Origin: Actinomycetota bacterium
Lineage (GTDB): Bacteria; Actinomycetota; Actinomycetes; Actinomycetales; Microbacteriaceae
Assembly: GCA_016870695.1 (NCBI GenBank)
Contig: VGAV01000214.1
Coordinates: forward strand, 1-5,142
Length of the DNA stretch: 5,142 nt
Reading direction: 5' to 3'
Part shown: one piece after another, positions 1 to 4,597 of the stretch
Layout of the letters: the number at the start of each line of letters is the position of its first letter
Position numbering within the stretch: the first letter of the stretch is position 1
Program-made: the position numbers and the translations under genes
The notes under the pieces: generated by a model
Told to the model about the DNA's origin: nothing
Databases searched by the model: none
The model's input: the letters and a program-made list of their open reading frames with translations, nothing else

Positions 1-77
1 GCCGTCAGCACGATGAGCACCACGGCGAGGGCGACCACGGTACGGCGGCGCGGGGACCGCGTGAGCATCGTCGTCAT
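1..77 (-). CDS. ftsI: FtsI/PbpB division transpeptidase, N-terminal fragment (cut by window edge)
   Basis: Only the first 25 codons lie in the window. They read MTTMLTRSPRRR followed by a hydrophobic run (TVVALAVVLIVLT) that starts a transmembrane helix. A short basic cytoplasmic tail followed by a single membrane anchor is the expected N-terminus of a class B penicillin-binding protein. The identification rests mainly on position: the gene starts 4 bases after the FtsL-like gene in a mraZ-rsmH-ftsL operon, where ftsI (pbpB in mycobacteria) follows. FtsI crosslinks septal peptidoglycan together with FtsW, but none of the catalytic domain is visible here. The ATG at 77 is chosen because it directly follows the upstream stop. 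A second in-frame ATG at 68 is possible. Neither has a clear Shine-Dalgarno sequence, so translation is probably coupled to ftsL. Confidence 0.78.
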   Translation of the reverse strand, partial: MTTMLTRSPRRRTVVALAVVLIVLT

Positions 78-81
78 GGGT

Positions 82-762
82 TTATCGTGTCGCCGGAGTC
101 GGGAGACCGTCGGAGATCGACGGGGGTGTCGTGATCGCGGGGGCCGGGGTGCGCGAGGCGTCGCCGGGTCCCTCGACCGCGACCGCTCCCCCGGCGGCGT
201 CCATCGACGCGGCGGGGTCGGTGCCTGCGGCGGGGTCCGGGGTCCCGGCGGGGTCGGATCCCGCGGCGGGGGCCTCGGCGTCGGCGGCCGGATCGGTCAC
301 GAGGGGGACGCCGGCGATCAGGGCGTTGCGCACCGAGCCGCGGCCCAGCGCGTCGATGGACGAGGCGCCCTCCGCGGGCTGTCCGGAGCCGATGACCGCG
401 CCGTCGCTGAGGCGCAGGTAGGTGGGCGACTCGTCGATGACCATCCCGAGGGCGGACGCGTTGGCGGCGAGGTACTGCGGCGAGCTGAGCCCCGCGACCT
501 CGTCGTAAAGAATCTGCTTCTGGTACGTGAGGTCGCGCTGCTGCTGGGTGAGCGTGGAGATCTCGAACGTGCTCTGCGTCGTGAGGATCGACAGGCCCAT
601 CTGCACGAGCGCGATCAGCACCGCCCCGGTGACCGCGATCACGCCGAACGCCCGACGCGGGGCGCGCCGGCGCGCGGGCGCGGCGGGGACGGGCTGCAGG
701 CGCCGCGGGGTGCGGACGGGGGTGGGGAACTCCGGCAGCAGGGCGGCGTTCGACGTGCTCAT
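82..762 (-). CDS. ftsL: FtsL-like bitopic septum protein with Ala/Pro/Asp-rich repeat tail
   Basis: The 226-residue product has a basic, proline-rich cytoplasmic N-terminus (about 1-38), one transmembrane helix (about 39-61), and a Gln/Leu-rich segment (about 63-90) likely to form the short coiled coil typical of FtsL. A conserved-looking [17 protein letters not shown] stretch (92-108) follows. In the family, FtsL pairs with the DivIC/FtsB-type protein and FtsQ outside the membrane and helps activate FtsWI. Sequence conservation in FtsL is weak, so the call leans on topology and on its place between rsmH and ftsI, where M. tuberculosis has Rv2164c. The tail (about 155-226) is low complexity and contains hexapeptide repeats of the form DPAAG(S/T). 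The ATG at 762 overlaps the rsmH TGA as ATGA and has a strong SD. Confidence 0.85.
   Translation of the reverse strand: MSTSNAALLPEFPTPVRTPRRLQPVPAAPARRRAPRRAFGVIAVTGAVLIALVQMGLSILTTQSTFEISTLTQQQRDLTYQKQILYDEVAGLSSPQYLAANASALGMVIDESPTYLRLSDGAVIGSGQPAEGASSIDALGRGSVRNALIAGVPLVTDPAADAEAPAAGSDPAGTPDPAAGTDPAASMDAAGGAVAVEGPGDASRTPAPAITTPPSISDGLPTPATR
192..273. repeat. In-frame 18-bp tandem repeat inside the ftsL tail
   Basis: The plus-strand word CGGCGGGGTC or a close variant starts at 192, 210, 228, 246 and 264, so five units follow an exact 18-bp step. A more degenerate unit may begin near 282. Read on the minus strand this encodes successive hexapeptides ([24 protein letters not shown] and similar). 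The period is a multiple of three, so gain or loss of a unit would keep the ftsL frame. The region is the predicted extracytoplasmic disordered tail. Confidence 0.8.
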
Positions 763-1712
763 GCGGCCTCCTCGACCCGTTCGGCGGCGCGCAGACGCAC
801 CGGGGTGGCGCGGGGGTTGGCCGCGCGTTCTTCCTCGCTCGCGAGCTCGGCGCCGCGGACCAGGAGTCGGAACCTGGGGGCGTGCTCGGGCAGCTCCACG
901 GGCAGACCGCGCGGGGCGGTGGACGTGGATGCCTCGGCGAAGACGCGCTTGACCAGTCGATCCTCGAGCGACTGGTACGACAGCACGACGATGCGACCGC
1001 CCACGCCGAGCACGTCCAGCGCGGCGGGGATGGTGCGCTCGAGCACGGACAGCTCGGCGTTCACCTCGATGCGCAGCGCCTGGAAGACGCGCTTGGCGGG
1101 GTGGCGCTCGCGGAGGACCGCCGCCGGCGTCGCGGCCTGCAGCACGTCCACGAGCTGACCCGACCGCTCCAGCGGGGCCTGCGCCCGTGCAGCGATGATG
1201 GCGCGGGCATAGCGCCCGGCCAGCTTCTCCTCGCCGTACCGCTCGAAGATGCGTCGCAGGTCGCCTTCGCCGTAGGTCGCGAGGACGTGGGCGGCGGTCA
1301 CGCCGCTCGTCTGGTCCATGCGCATGTCCAGCGGGGCGTCCTGGGCGTAGGCGAAACCGCGGTCGGCGACGTCGAGCTGCAGGGACGAGACGCCGAGGTC
1401 GAAGAGGATGCCGTCGACCTTGTCCACTCCCGCCGAGGCGACCGCCGCGGCGATCCCGTCGTAGACGGTGTGCACGAGGGTCACGCGGTCGCCGAACCGC
1501 GCCAGCCGCTGCCCCGCGATGCGGAGCGCGTCGGTGTCGCGGTCGAGACCGATGAGGCGCGTCGTCGGGAAGCGCTCGAGGAACGCCTCGGAATGGCCGC
1601 CCATGCCGAGGGTGCCGTCGACGAAGACGCTGCCCTCGCGCTGCAGCGCAGGGCCGAGGAGCTCGGCGCAGCGCTCGAGGAGGACGGGAGTGTGGATGTC
1701 GCGGATGTCCAT
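759..1712 (-). CDS. rsmH: 16S rRNA (cytosine-1402-N4)-methyltransferase RsmH (MraW)
   Basis: The 317-residue product matches the RsmH family along its length (E. coli RsmH is 313 residues). In the family it transfers a methyl group from S-adenosylmethionine to N4 of C1402 of 16S rRNA in the ribosomal P site. Visible motifs are the N-terminal HTPVLL (7-12), the SAM-binding loop [11 protein letters not shown] (31-41), the acidic GLDRDTDAL (55-63), [15 protein letters not shown] (100-114), [16 protein letters not shown] (118-133), [15 protein letters not shown] (158-172), [15 protein letters not shown] (204-218), and [14 protein letters not shown] (245-258), close to the family SFHSLEDR signature. 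The ATG at 1712 puts HTPVLL at the usual distance. In-frame ATGs at 1748 and 1754 would add 12 or 14 residues and cannot be excluded, as no start has a strong SD. It sits 98 bases downstream of mraZ in the same operon. Confidence 0.97.
   Translation of the reverse strand: MDIRDIHTPVLLERCAELLGPALQREGSVFVDGTLGMGGHSEAFLERFPTTRLIGLDRDTDALRIAGQRLARFGDRVTLVHTVYDGIAAAVASAGVDKVDGILFDLGVSSLQLDVADRGFAYAQDAPLDMRMDQTSGVTAAHVLATYGEGDLRRIFERYGEEKLAGRYARAIIAARAQAPLERSGQLVDVLQAATPAAVLRERHPAKRVFQALRIEVNAELSVLERTIPAALDVLGVGGRIVVLSYQSLEDRLVKRVFAEASTSTAPRGLPVELPEHAPRFRLLVRGAELASEEERAANPRATPVRLRAAERVEEAA
767..773 (-). promoter_or_regulatory. Shine-Dalgarno of ftsL inside rsmH
   Basis: GAGGAGG on the minus strand lies 4 bases before the ATG at 762, within the last codons of rsmH (Glu-Glu-Ala-Ala-stop). 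Together with the ATGA overlap it supports the ftsL start and suggests translational coupling of rsmH and ftsL. Confidence 0.75.
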
Positions 1713-1787
1713 GATGGTCCGGATCCGGTCCCGGGCTCTGATCCCCATCCGCATCGACCTGGCGCCGGGGAAGTGCGTCAGGGCGTG

Positions 1788-1806
1788 CGGCTGGGAATCA
1801 CAGCCG
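1788..1806 (-). other. Small stem-loop after mraZ
   Basis: CGGCTG and CAGCCG form a 6-bp perfect stem around a 7-base loop, starting 4 bases after the mraZ stop codon. No T-run follows on the minus strand, so it is not a convincing terminator. It may be an mRNA-stability or processing element in the 98-base mraZ-rsmH spacer, or chance. Confidence 0.35.
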
Positions 1807-1810
1807 AGGA

Positions 1811-2242
1811 TCAGAACAGTCCGGGGATCACCTCCTGCTCCATCTCGGCGTACGTCTCTTCGTTGCTCTCGGCGTAGGTGTTCCACGCCTCCGCGTCCCA
1901 GATCTCGGCGTGGGCGCCGACTCCGGTGACCACCAGCTCGCGCCCCAGGCCCGCATAGGCCCGGAGGGCCGGCGGAACGGTGATGCGGTTCTGACTGTCG
2001 GGCTTCTCGGCGCTGGCCCCCGAGAGGAACATGCGCAGGAAGTCGCGGGCCTGCTTGTTGCTGAGCGGGGCCTCGCGGATCCGCTCGTGGACGCGCTCGA
2101 ACTCCTCCGTGCTGAACACGTAGAGGCAGCGGTCCTGCCCCCGGGTGATCACCACACCGGCGCCGAGATCGTCCCGGAACTTCGCGGGCAGGATGACCCG
2201 ACCTTTGTCGTCGAGCTTGGGCGTGTGCGTGCCGAGCAGCAT
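1811..2242 (-). CDS. mraZ: MraZ, transcriptional regulator of the dcw operon
   Basis: The 143-residue product has two tandem SpoVT/AbrB-like halves. The first is [19 protein letters not shown] with the D11-x3-R15 motif. The second is [14 protein letters not shown] with D82-x3-R86. These DxxxR motifs are the MraZ signature. MraZ proteins form ring-shaped oligomers that bind short direct repeats at their own promoter and repress the operon, as shown in E. coli. The ATG at 2242 is preferred because it begins with the family MxLG start, gives 143 residues as I recall for M. tuberculosis MraZ, and lies 10 bases after AAGGGGGG. A GTG at 2251 would add three residues but would sit only 1 base from that SD. 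It is the first gene of the minus-strand operon and follows a three-box operator. Confidence 0.97.
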   Translation of the reverse strand: MLLGTHTPKLDDKGRVILPAKFRDDLGAGVVITRGQDRCLYVFSTEEFERVHERIREAPLSNKQARDFLRMFLSGASAEKPDSQNRITVPPALRAYAGLGRELVVTGVGAHAEIWDAEAWNTYAESNEETYAEMEQEVIPGLF

Positions 2243-2252
2243 CCGGGACACA

Positions 2253-2260
2253 CCCCCCTT
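2253..2260 (-). promoter_or_regulatory. Shine-Dalgarno of mraZ
   Basis: AAGGGGGG on the minus strand is 10 bases before the ATG at 2242 and 1 base before the GTG at 2251. The spacing favours the ATG as the real start. Confidence 0.6.
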
Positions 2261-2280
2261 CGTCCGGCCAGCGAAGTTTC

Positions 2281-2310
2281 CCCCACTTTACTCCACTGCC
2301 CTCCACTTGA
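2281..2310 (-). promoter_or_regulatory. MraZ-type operator: three 10-bp direct repeats
   Basis: Read on the minus strand, three units occur head to tail with an exact 10-bp step: AAGTGGAG, CAGTGGAG and AAGTGGGG. A fourth, weaker AAGTGG (2330-2325) lies 22 bp further upstream. One helical turn per box, placed just before mraZ, is the known layout of MraZ operators (E. coli uses TGGG-type boxes with the same 10-bp period). The boxes fill the spacer and overlap the -10 of the candidate promoter, as expected for autorepression. Binding itself is inferred. Confidence 0.8.
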
Positions 2311-2313
2311 CCA
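2285..2313 (-). promoter_or_regulatory. Candidate mra operon promoter
   Basis: On the minus strand TGGTCA (2313-2308, 4 of 6 to TTGACA) is followed after 17 bp by TAAAGT (2290-2285, which fits the actinobacterial TAnnnT -10). A start near 2278 would leave a leader of about 35 bases holding the mraZ SD. The MraZ-type boxes lie exactly over the spacer and -10. Confidence 0.5.
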
Positions 2314-2332
2314 TCGGCATTCAGCCACTTCT

Positions 2333-2348
2333 GGGGGAACGCTCCCCC
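2333..2348. other. Inverted repeat upstream of the mra promoter
   Basis: GGGGGA, a 4-base centre ACGC, then TCCCCC: a perfect 6-bp dyad 20 bp upstream of the candidate -35. It could be an operator for another regulator or a small hairpin. The function is unknown. Confidence 0.45.
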
Positions 2349-2366
2349 GTGTACTCTCTGCGCCGA

Positions 2367-2388
2367 CGTGGGAGCGTCGCGTCCCACG
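2367..2388. other. Second inverted repeat upstream of the mra promoter
   Basis: CGTGGGA and TCCCACG flank an 8-base centre, forming a perfect 7-bp dyad across 22 bp. The spacing would suit a dimeric DNA-binding protein. Each arm also carries a GTGGG core like the MraZ boxes, but in inverted rather than direct orientation. Confidence 0.45.
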
Positions 2389-2432
2389 GCGCCCGACCGG
2401 CGGAATGACGCACGAGAAAGCCTCGCGGGCAC

Positions 2433-2463
2433 AAAAAAACACCGGCTCCGAAGAGCCGGTGTT
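2433..2463 (-). terminator. Intrinsic terminator of the DUF3040 gene
   Basis: On the minus strand an 11-bp perfect stem (AACACCGGCTC with GAGCCGGTGTT) closes over a TTCG loop. In RNA this is the extra-stable C(UUCG)G tetraloop. The right arm runs into five further T residues, giving seven in a row (2439-2433). It begins 21 bases after the DUF3040 stop and upstream of the mra promoter, so it ends DUF3040 transcripts and keeps them out of mraZ. Confidence 0.93.
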
Positions 2464-2465
2464 CG

Positions 2466-2482
2466 AGTGGAGGGCGGTGGAG
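2466..2482 (+). promoter_or_regulatory. Inverted copy of two MraZ-type boxes
   Basis: The plus strand reads AGTGGAGGGCGGTGGAG. This matches the minus-strand operator core at 2307-2291 in 16 of 17 positions, including the 10-bp step between GTGGAG cores, but in the opposite orientation. It lies between the DUF3040 stop (2485) and its terminator, about 175 bp from the operator. Whether MraZ binds here is unknown. Confidence 0.45.
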
Positions 2483-2484
2483 GG

Positions 2485-2871
2485 TCAGCGACCTTCGTTG
2501 CGACGGTCCCAGCGCTCGTTCATGCGATCCATGAAGGACGAGCCGGAGGCGCGGGGGGCGCGGGACGAGGCCGCTTTCGGTGCGGACGCCGTCTGCGCGG
2601 CGCCGCGGGTCGGGGTGACCGCGAAGACCACACCGCCGAGCATGACGAGGAAGCCCACGACGCCGACGGCGATGCCCAGGAAGCCCGTGTTGAAGCCGAT
2701 GGACACGCCCGCGATGAGGGCGCCGAGTCCGGCGAGCACGAGGATCGAGCCGATGACGATGTTGCGATAACTGAGGGCACGCCCGGGAGCCGTGACGACA
2801 TCCGCGTCGTTGCTCATGAGATGGCGCTCCATCTCGTCCAGCAGGCGCTGCTCCTGTTCGGAGAGTGGCAT
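2485..2871 (-). CDS. DUF3040 family small membrane protein
   Basis: The 128-residue product begins [18 protein letters not shown], the characteristic start of the actinobacterial DUF3040 family. Two adjacent hydrophobic segments (about 37-59 and 62-85) form a likely helical hairpin. An Ala/Ser/Pro-rich linker and a charged C-terminus ([16 protein letters not shown], 113-128) follow. Both ends are probably cytoplasmic. The function of the family is unknown. It is the counterpart by position of Rv2169c next to mraZ in M. tuberculosis, which hints at an envelope or division role but does not prove one. The ATG at 2871 is chosen because the family motif starts there and GAGGGGG precedes it by 4 bases. 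A longer reading frame to 2922 has no family support. It has its own promoter and terminator, so it is probably monocistronic. Confidence 0.9.
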   Translation of the reverse strand: MPLSEQEQRLLDEMERHLMSNDADVVTAPGRALSYRNIVIGSILVLAGLGALIAGVSIGFNTGFLGIAVGVVGFLVMLGGVVFAVTPTRGAAQTASAPKAASSRAPRASGSSFMDRMNERWDRRNEGR

Positions 2872-2899
2872 GCATCCCCCTCTTTTGCTCGTACCGTCG

Positions 2900-2905
2900 A
2901 TCTTA
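2900..2905 (-). promoter_or_regulatory. Candidate -10 of the DUF3040 gene
   Basis: TAAGAT on the minus strand fits the TAnnnT -10 consensus and would start transcription near 2893, leaving a leader of about 22 bases that carries the GAGGGGG SD. The -35 position (2928-2923) is poor. Confidence 0.45.
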
Positions 2906-2922
2906 CGCGCGGCGTAGATCAC

Positions 2923-2928
2923 TAGGCT
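2923..2928 (+). promoter_or_regulatory. Candidate -10 of the prenyl synthase gene (leaderless)
   Basis: TAGGCT fits TAnnnT and ends 6 bases before the GTG at 2935, so the transcript would begin at or within a base of the start codon. No convincing SD exists in the upstream bases, which agrees with leaderless initiation, common in actinobacteria. Confidence 0.5.
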
Positions 2929-2934
2929 AGGCCC

Positions 2935-4029
2935 GTGCCGCCCTCCTCGGAACCGATCGAGGCTGTTTCTCAGCGACTCGACAACTTCCTCTCCGACCAG
3001 CTATCGTTCGCCGCCTCTCTGGGCCCCGAGGCCGAGACGATGACACGTGCGGGCGCCGCCGCTCTGCAGGGCGGGAAGCGTCTGCGCGCACGGTTCTGCA
3101 TCTCCGGGTGGAGGGCCGTGGAGGAGCACCGCCGCCCGGCCCCCGCCGCCCTGATCCCCGCACTCGTCGCCGTCGCGGCATCCCTCGAGGTCTTCCACGC
3201 CGCGGCCCTCGTCCACGACGACATCATCGACAACTCGGACACCCGCCGCGGGCAGCCCGCCGCGCATCGTGCGCTCGAGGCCGCCCACCGTGCCGCCGGG
3301 TGGGCGACCGACCCCGCCGCCTTCGGGCGCTCGGGCGCGGTGCTCCTCGGCGACCTGCTCGTGGCCTGGAGCGACGACCTCCTGGAGGAGGGACTGACGG
3401 ATGCCGCCGCCACCGCCGCCGCGACCCGGCGGCACTACGCCCACATGCGTCGCGACGTGACGATCGGTCAGTTCCTCGACGTCGCCGAGGAGTCCGCCTA
3501 CGTCGTCCACCCCGACGGCGACCACGCCGACCGCGCGCTGCGCGTGGCCTCCTACAAGTCGGCCCGCTACAGCATCCAGCAGCCCCTGGAGATCGGCGCG
3601 GCGCTGGCCGGCGCCGAGGGCGACCAGCTCGACGCGCTCGGACGCTTCGGGCACGACGTCGGCATGGCCTTCCAGCTGCGCGACGACGTGCTCGGCGTCT
3701 TCGGCGACACCGCCGTCACGGGCAAGCCTTCCGGCGACGACCTCCGCGAGGGCAAGCGCACCGTCCTCGTCGCCTACGCCCGCGAGCGGCTCGACGCCGG
3801 CGCGCGGCGCACGGTCGACGAGCTCCTCGGGGACCCGGACCTGGATGCCGCCCAGATCGCGGCTCTGCAGCGGACCATCGTCGACACGGGCGCTCTCGCC
3901 CGCACGGAGGAGCTCATCGCCGAGTACGCGCGTCGCGCGGACCGCGCCCTCTCCGGTGCGCGTCTCGGCGACGCGGCGGTCAACGAGCTGCGGGAGCTCG
4001 CCCGCGCGGCGACCCAGCGCACCTCATAA
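2935..4029 (+). CDS. idsA: Polyprenyl diphosphate synthase, IdsA type
   Basis: The 364-residue product is a trans-prenyltransferase that adds isopentenyl diphosphate to an allylic diphosphate with Mg2+. Visible landmarks are GGKRLRAR (46-53, diphosphate-binding Lys/Arg), the first aspartate motif DDIID (95-99) in LVHDDIIDNSDTRRG, LLGDLL (137-142), K208 in YKSAR, FQLRDDVLGVFGD (246-258), GKPSGDDLREGKRT (263-276). The second aspartate motif reads DDVLG, lacking the final Asp of DDxxD; I recall this as usual in actinobacterial IdsA relatives. Residues before DDIID are small (Ala90, Ala91), so the product could be geranylgeranyl diphosphate or longer; length cannot be settled here. Such chains feed carotenoids, menaquinone or other envelope isoprenoids. 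The GTG at 2935 is the only plausible start, since an in-frame TAG lies at 2923. Position matches idsA2 (Rv2173) near mraZ. Confidence 0.92.
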   Translation: MPPSSEPIEAVSQRLDNFLSDQLSFAASLGPEAETMTRAGAAALQGGKRLRARFCISGWRAVEEHRRPAPAALIPALVAVAASLEVFHAAALVHDDIIDNSDTRRGQPAAHRALEAAHRAAGWATDPAAFGRSGAVLLGDLLVAWSDDLLEEGLTDAAATAAATRRHYAHMRRDVTIGQFLDVAEESAYVVHPDGDHADRALRVASYKSARYSIQQPLEIGAALAGAEGDQLDALGRFGHDVGMAFQLRDDVLGVFGDTAVTGKPSGDDLREGKRTVLVAYARERLDAGARRTVDELLGDPDLDAAQIAALQRTIVDTGALARTEELIAEYARRADRALSGARLGDAAVNELRELARAATQRTS

Positions 4030-4066
4030 CAGGCAGCGCCGCAGCTCAGCCGGACGCGGACGGGCA

Positions 4067-4116
4067 TGTCCCCCTTCGTGCAGGTTCACCCCTCTGAACC
4101 TGCACGAATGGGGACA
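4067..4116. terminator. Long hairpin between convergent genes, probable bidirectional terminator
   Basis: TTCGTGCAGGTTCA (4075-4088) and its exact complement (4095-4108) form a 14-bp stem over a 6-base CCCCTC loop. Beyond one C/T mismatch (4074/4109) seven more pairs continue (4067-4073 with 4110-4116), giving 21 pairs in all. It lies 37 bases after the prenyl synthase stop and 5 bases after the stop of the opposing gene at 4122. No T-run follows on either strand, so if it terminates it does so by the strong stem alone, or it blocks read-through in both directions. It could also be a copy of a dispersed palindromic element. Confidence 0.65.
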
Positions 4117-4121
4117 CGGTC

Positions 4122-4466
4122 TCAGGCGAGGGTGGCGGCGACCCGCCGGACCTCGCTCTTGCGACCGGCGAGCAGCGCCTCGATGGGGGCGACGCCGATG
4201 GTGTCCTCCGGCGTGAGCAGCCAGTCGATCGCCTCGTCGTCGTCGAAGCCGACGTCGTGGAGCACGATCGCCGTCCCGCGCAGCGACGACAGCGGACGGC
4301 CGTCGACGATGAAGACGGAGGGCACCTGCAGCACGCCGTTGCGACGCGAGCCGATGAGGTAGCGGTCGTCCAGCAGGCGCCGGACGCGGCCGAGCGACTC
4401 CCCCAGCACCTCCACGAGGTCGGGAAGGGCCAGCCAGTCGGTCTCGTAGCGTGAAGAGTCGGTCAC
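4122..4466 (-). CDS. Rv2175c-like winged-helix DNA-binding protein
   Basis: The 114-residue product resembles the M. tuberculosis regulator Rv2175c. Residues about 12-37 (LALPDLVEVLGESLGRVRRL and following) form a helix-turn-helix. GSRRNGVLQVPSVFI (39-53) looks like the beta wing. The C-terminal part (HDVGFDDDEAIDWLL, 70-84, and ALLAGRKSEVRRVAATLA, 97-114) matches my memory of the Rv2175c C-terminus. Rv2175c is a DNA-binding protein phosphorylated by the Ser/Thr kinase PknL, reportedly on Thr9 of its N-terminal tail, which lowers DNA binding. The product here also has Thr at residue 9 in a short flexible N-terminus, though equivalence is unproven. Targets are unknown. The GTG at 4466 begins the frame at the right length, with GGGAG too close upstream to be an ideal SD. 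The gene converges on the prenyl synthase. Confidence 0.85.
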   Translation of the reverse strand: MTDSSRYETDWLALPDLVEVLGESLGRVRRLLDDRYLIGSRRNGVLQVPSVFIVDGRPLSSLRGTAIVLHDVGFDDDEAIDWLLTPEDTIGVAPIEALLAGRKSEVRRVAATLA

Positions 4467-4494
4467 GCTCCCAGTCTCTCACCGACGAGGGCTC

Positions 4495-4533
4495 GGGATG
4501 CCGCGCTCTCTTGGCGCCGGCCGGTGGCATCCC
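4495..4533. other. Inverted repeat in the divergent spacer
   Basis: GGGATGCC (4495-4502) and GGCATCCC (4526-4533) are a perfect 8-bp dyad with a 23-base GC-rich centre. The right arm shares three bases with the adjoining homopyrimidine tract. It lies 29 bp upstream of the Rv2175c-like start, so it may be a leader hairpin or an operator. Confidence 0.4.
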
Positions 4534-4550
4534 TCTCCCTCCCTCTCCCC
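4531..4550 (-). other. G-quadruplex motif and homopyrimidine mirror repeat
   Basis: The plus strand is 20 pyrimidines in a row. The minus strand carries four runs of at least three G separated by loops AGA, A and AGA, a canonical intramolecular G4 motif. Bases 4531-4549 also read the same forwards and backwards on one strand (centre T4540), the symmetry needed for triplex H-DNA. It lies 65 bp upstream of the Rv2175c-like start, on that gene's coding strand, and about 20 bp from the GTCAC repeats. Confidence 0.75.
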
Positions 4551-4569
4551 ATCAGCCGAGCACTGTTTC

Positions 4570-4596
4570 GTCACACGAGTCACATGAGTCACATGC
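4570..4596 (+). promoter_or_regulatory. MtrA-like operator: three GTCAC repeats with 9-bp step
   Basis: GTCACACGA, GTCACATGA and GTCACATGC follow each other without gaps. This gives GTCAC-N4-GTCAC-N4-GTCAC, which fits the direct-repeat site (GTnAC-N4-GTnAC) known for the actinobacterial response regulator MtrA. It ends 1 base before a TTGACA -35, a position suited to activation by an OmpR-family regulator. MtrA is known to control cell wall hydrolase genes, and the next gene encodes a secreted LysM protein. Binding is inferred. Confidence 0.7.
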
Positions 4597-4597
4597 G

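Noticed and set aside
1719..1728. CCGGATCCGG palindrome just upstream of the rsmH ATG
   Set aside because: A 10-bp palindrome is easily met by chance in GC-rich DNA, and no related site is seen elsewhere in the window.
882..1877. Plus-strand 331-codon frame opposite rsmH, and other long plus-strand frames at 13-1158 and 1910-2770
   Set aside because: They lie antisense to well-recognised genes, have skewed Arg/Gly/Ala-rich composition and show no domains. They are high-GC shadows.
2307..2312. Plus-strand TTGACC as a -35 element
   Set aside because: No -10 is found at 15-19 bp (the region reads TCTGGG), and no plus-strand gene follows. The bases are better explained by the minus-strand mra promoter and boxes.
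1713..2432. Long upstream extension of the rsmH reading frame (557 residues in total)
   Set aside because: The extension overlaps mraZ, is Arg/Pro/Gly-rich without family similarity, and RsmH proper starts at the ATG at 1712. It is a stop-free frame caused by high GC.
3108..3123. A third GTGGAG-N4-GTGGAG pair inside the prenyl synthase gene
   Set aside because: It encodes Gly-Trp-Arg-Ala-Val-Glu, a stretch I recall as common in this protein family, so protein constraint explains the bases well enough. It is worth only a count in a genome-wide scan for MraZ sites.
3108..4097. Alternative frame inside the prenyl synthase gene (329 codons)
   Set aside because: An Arg/Pro-rich shadow; the 2935-4029 frame carries all the prenyltransferase motifs.
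4024..4530. 168-codon minus-strand frame over the Rv2175c-like gene
   Set aside because: Composition is Arg/Pro/Gly-rich without motifs; the 4122-4466 frame matches a known family. The frame also runs through the long hairpin.
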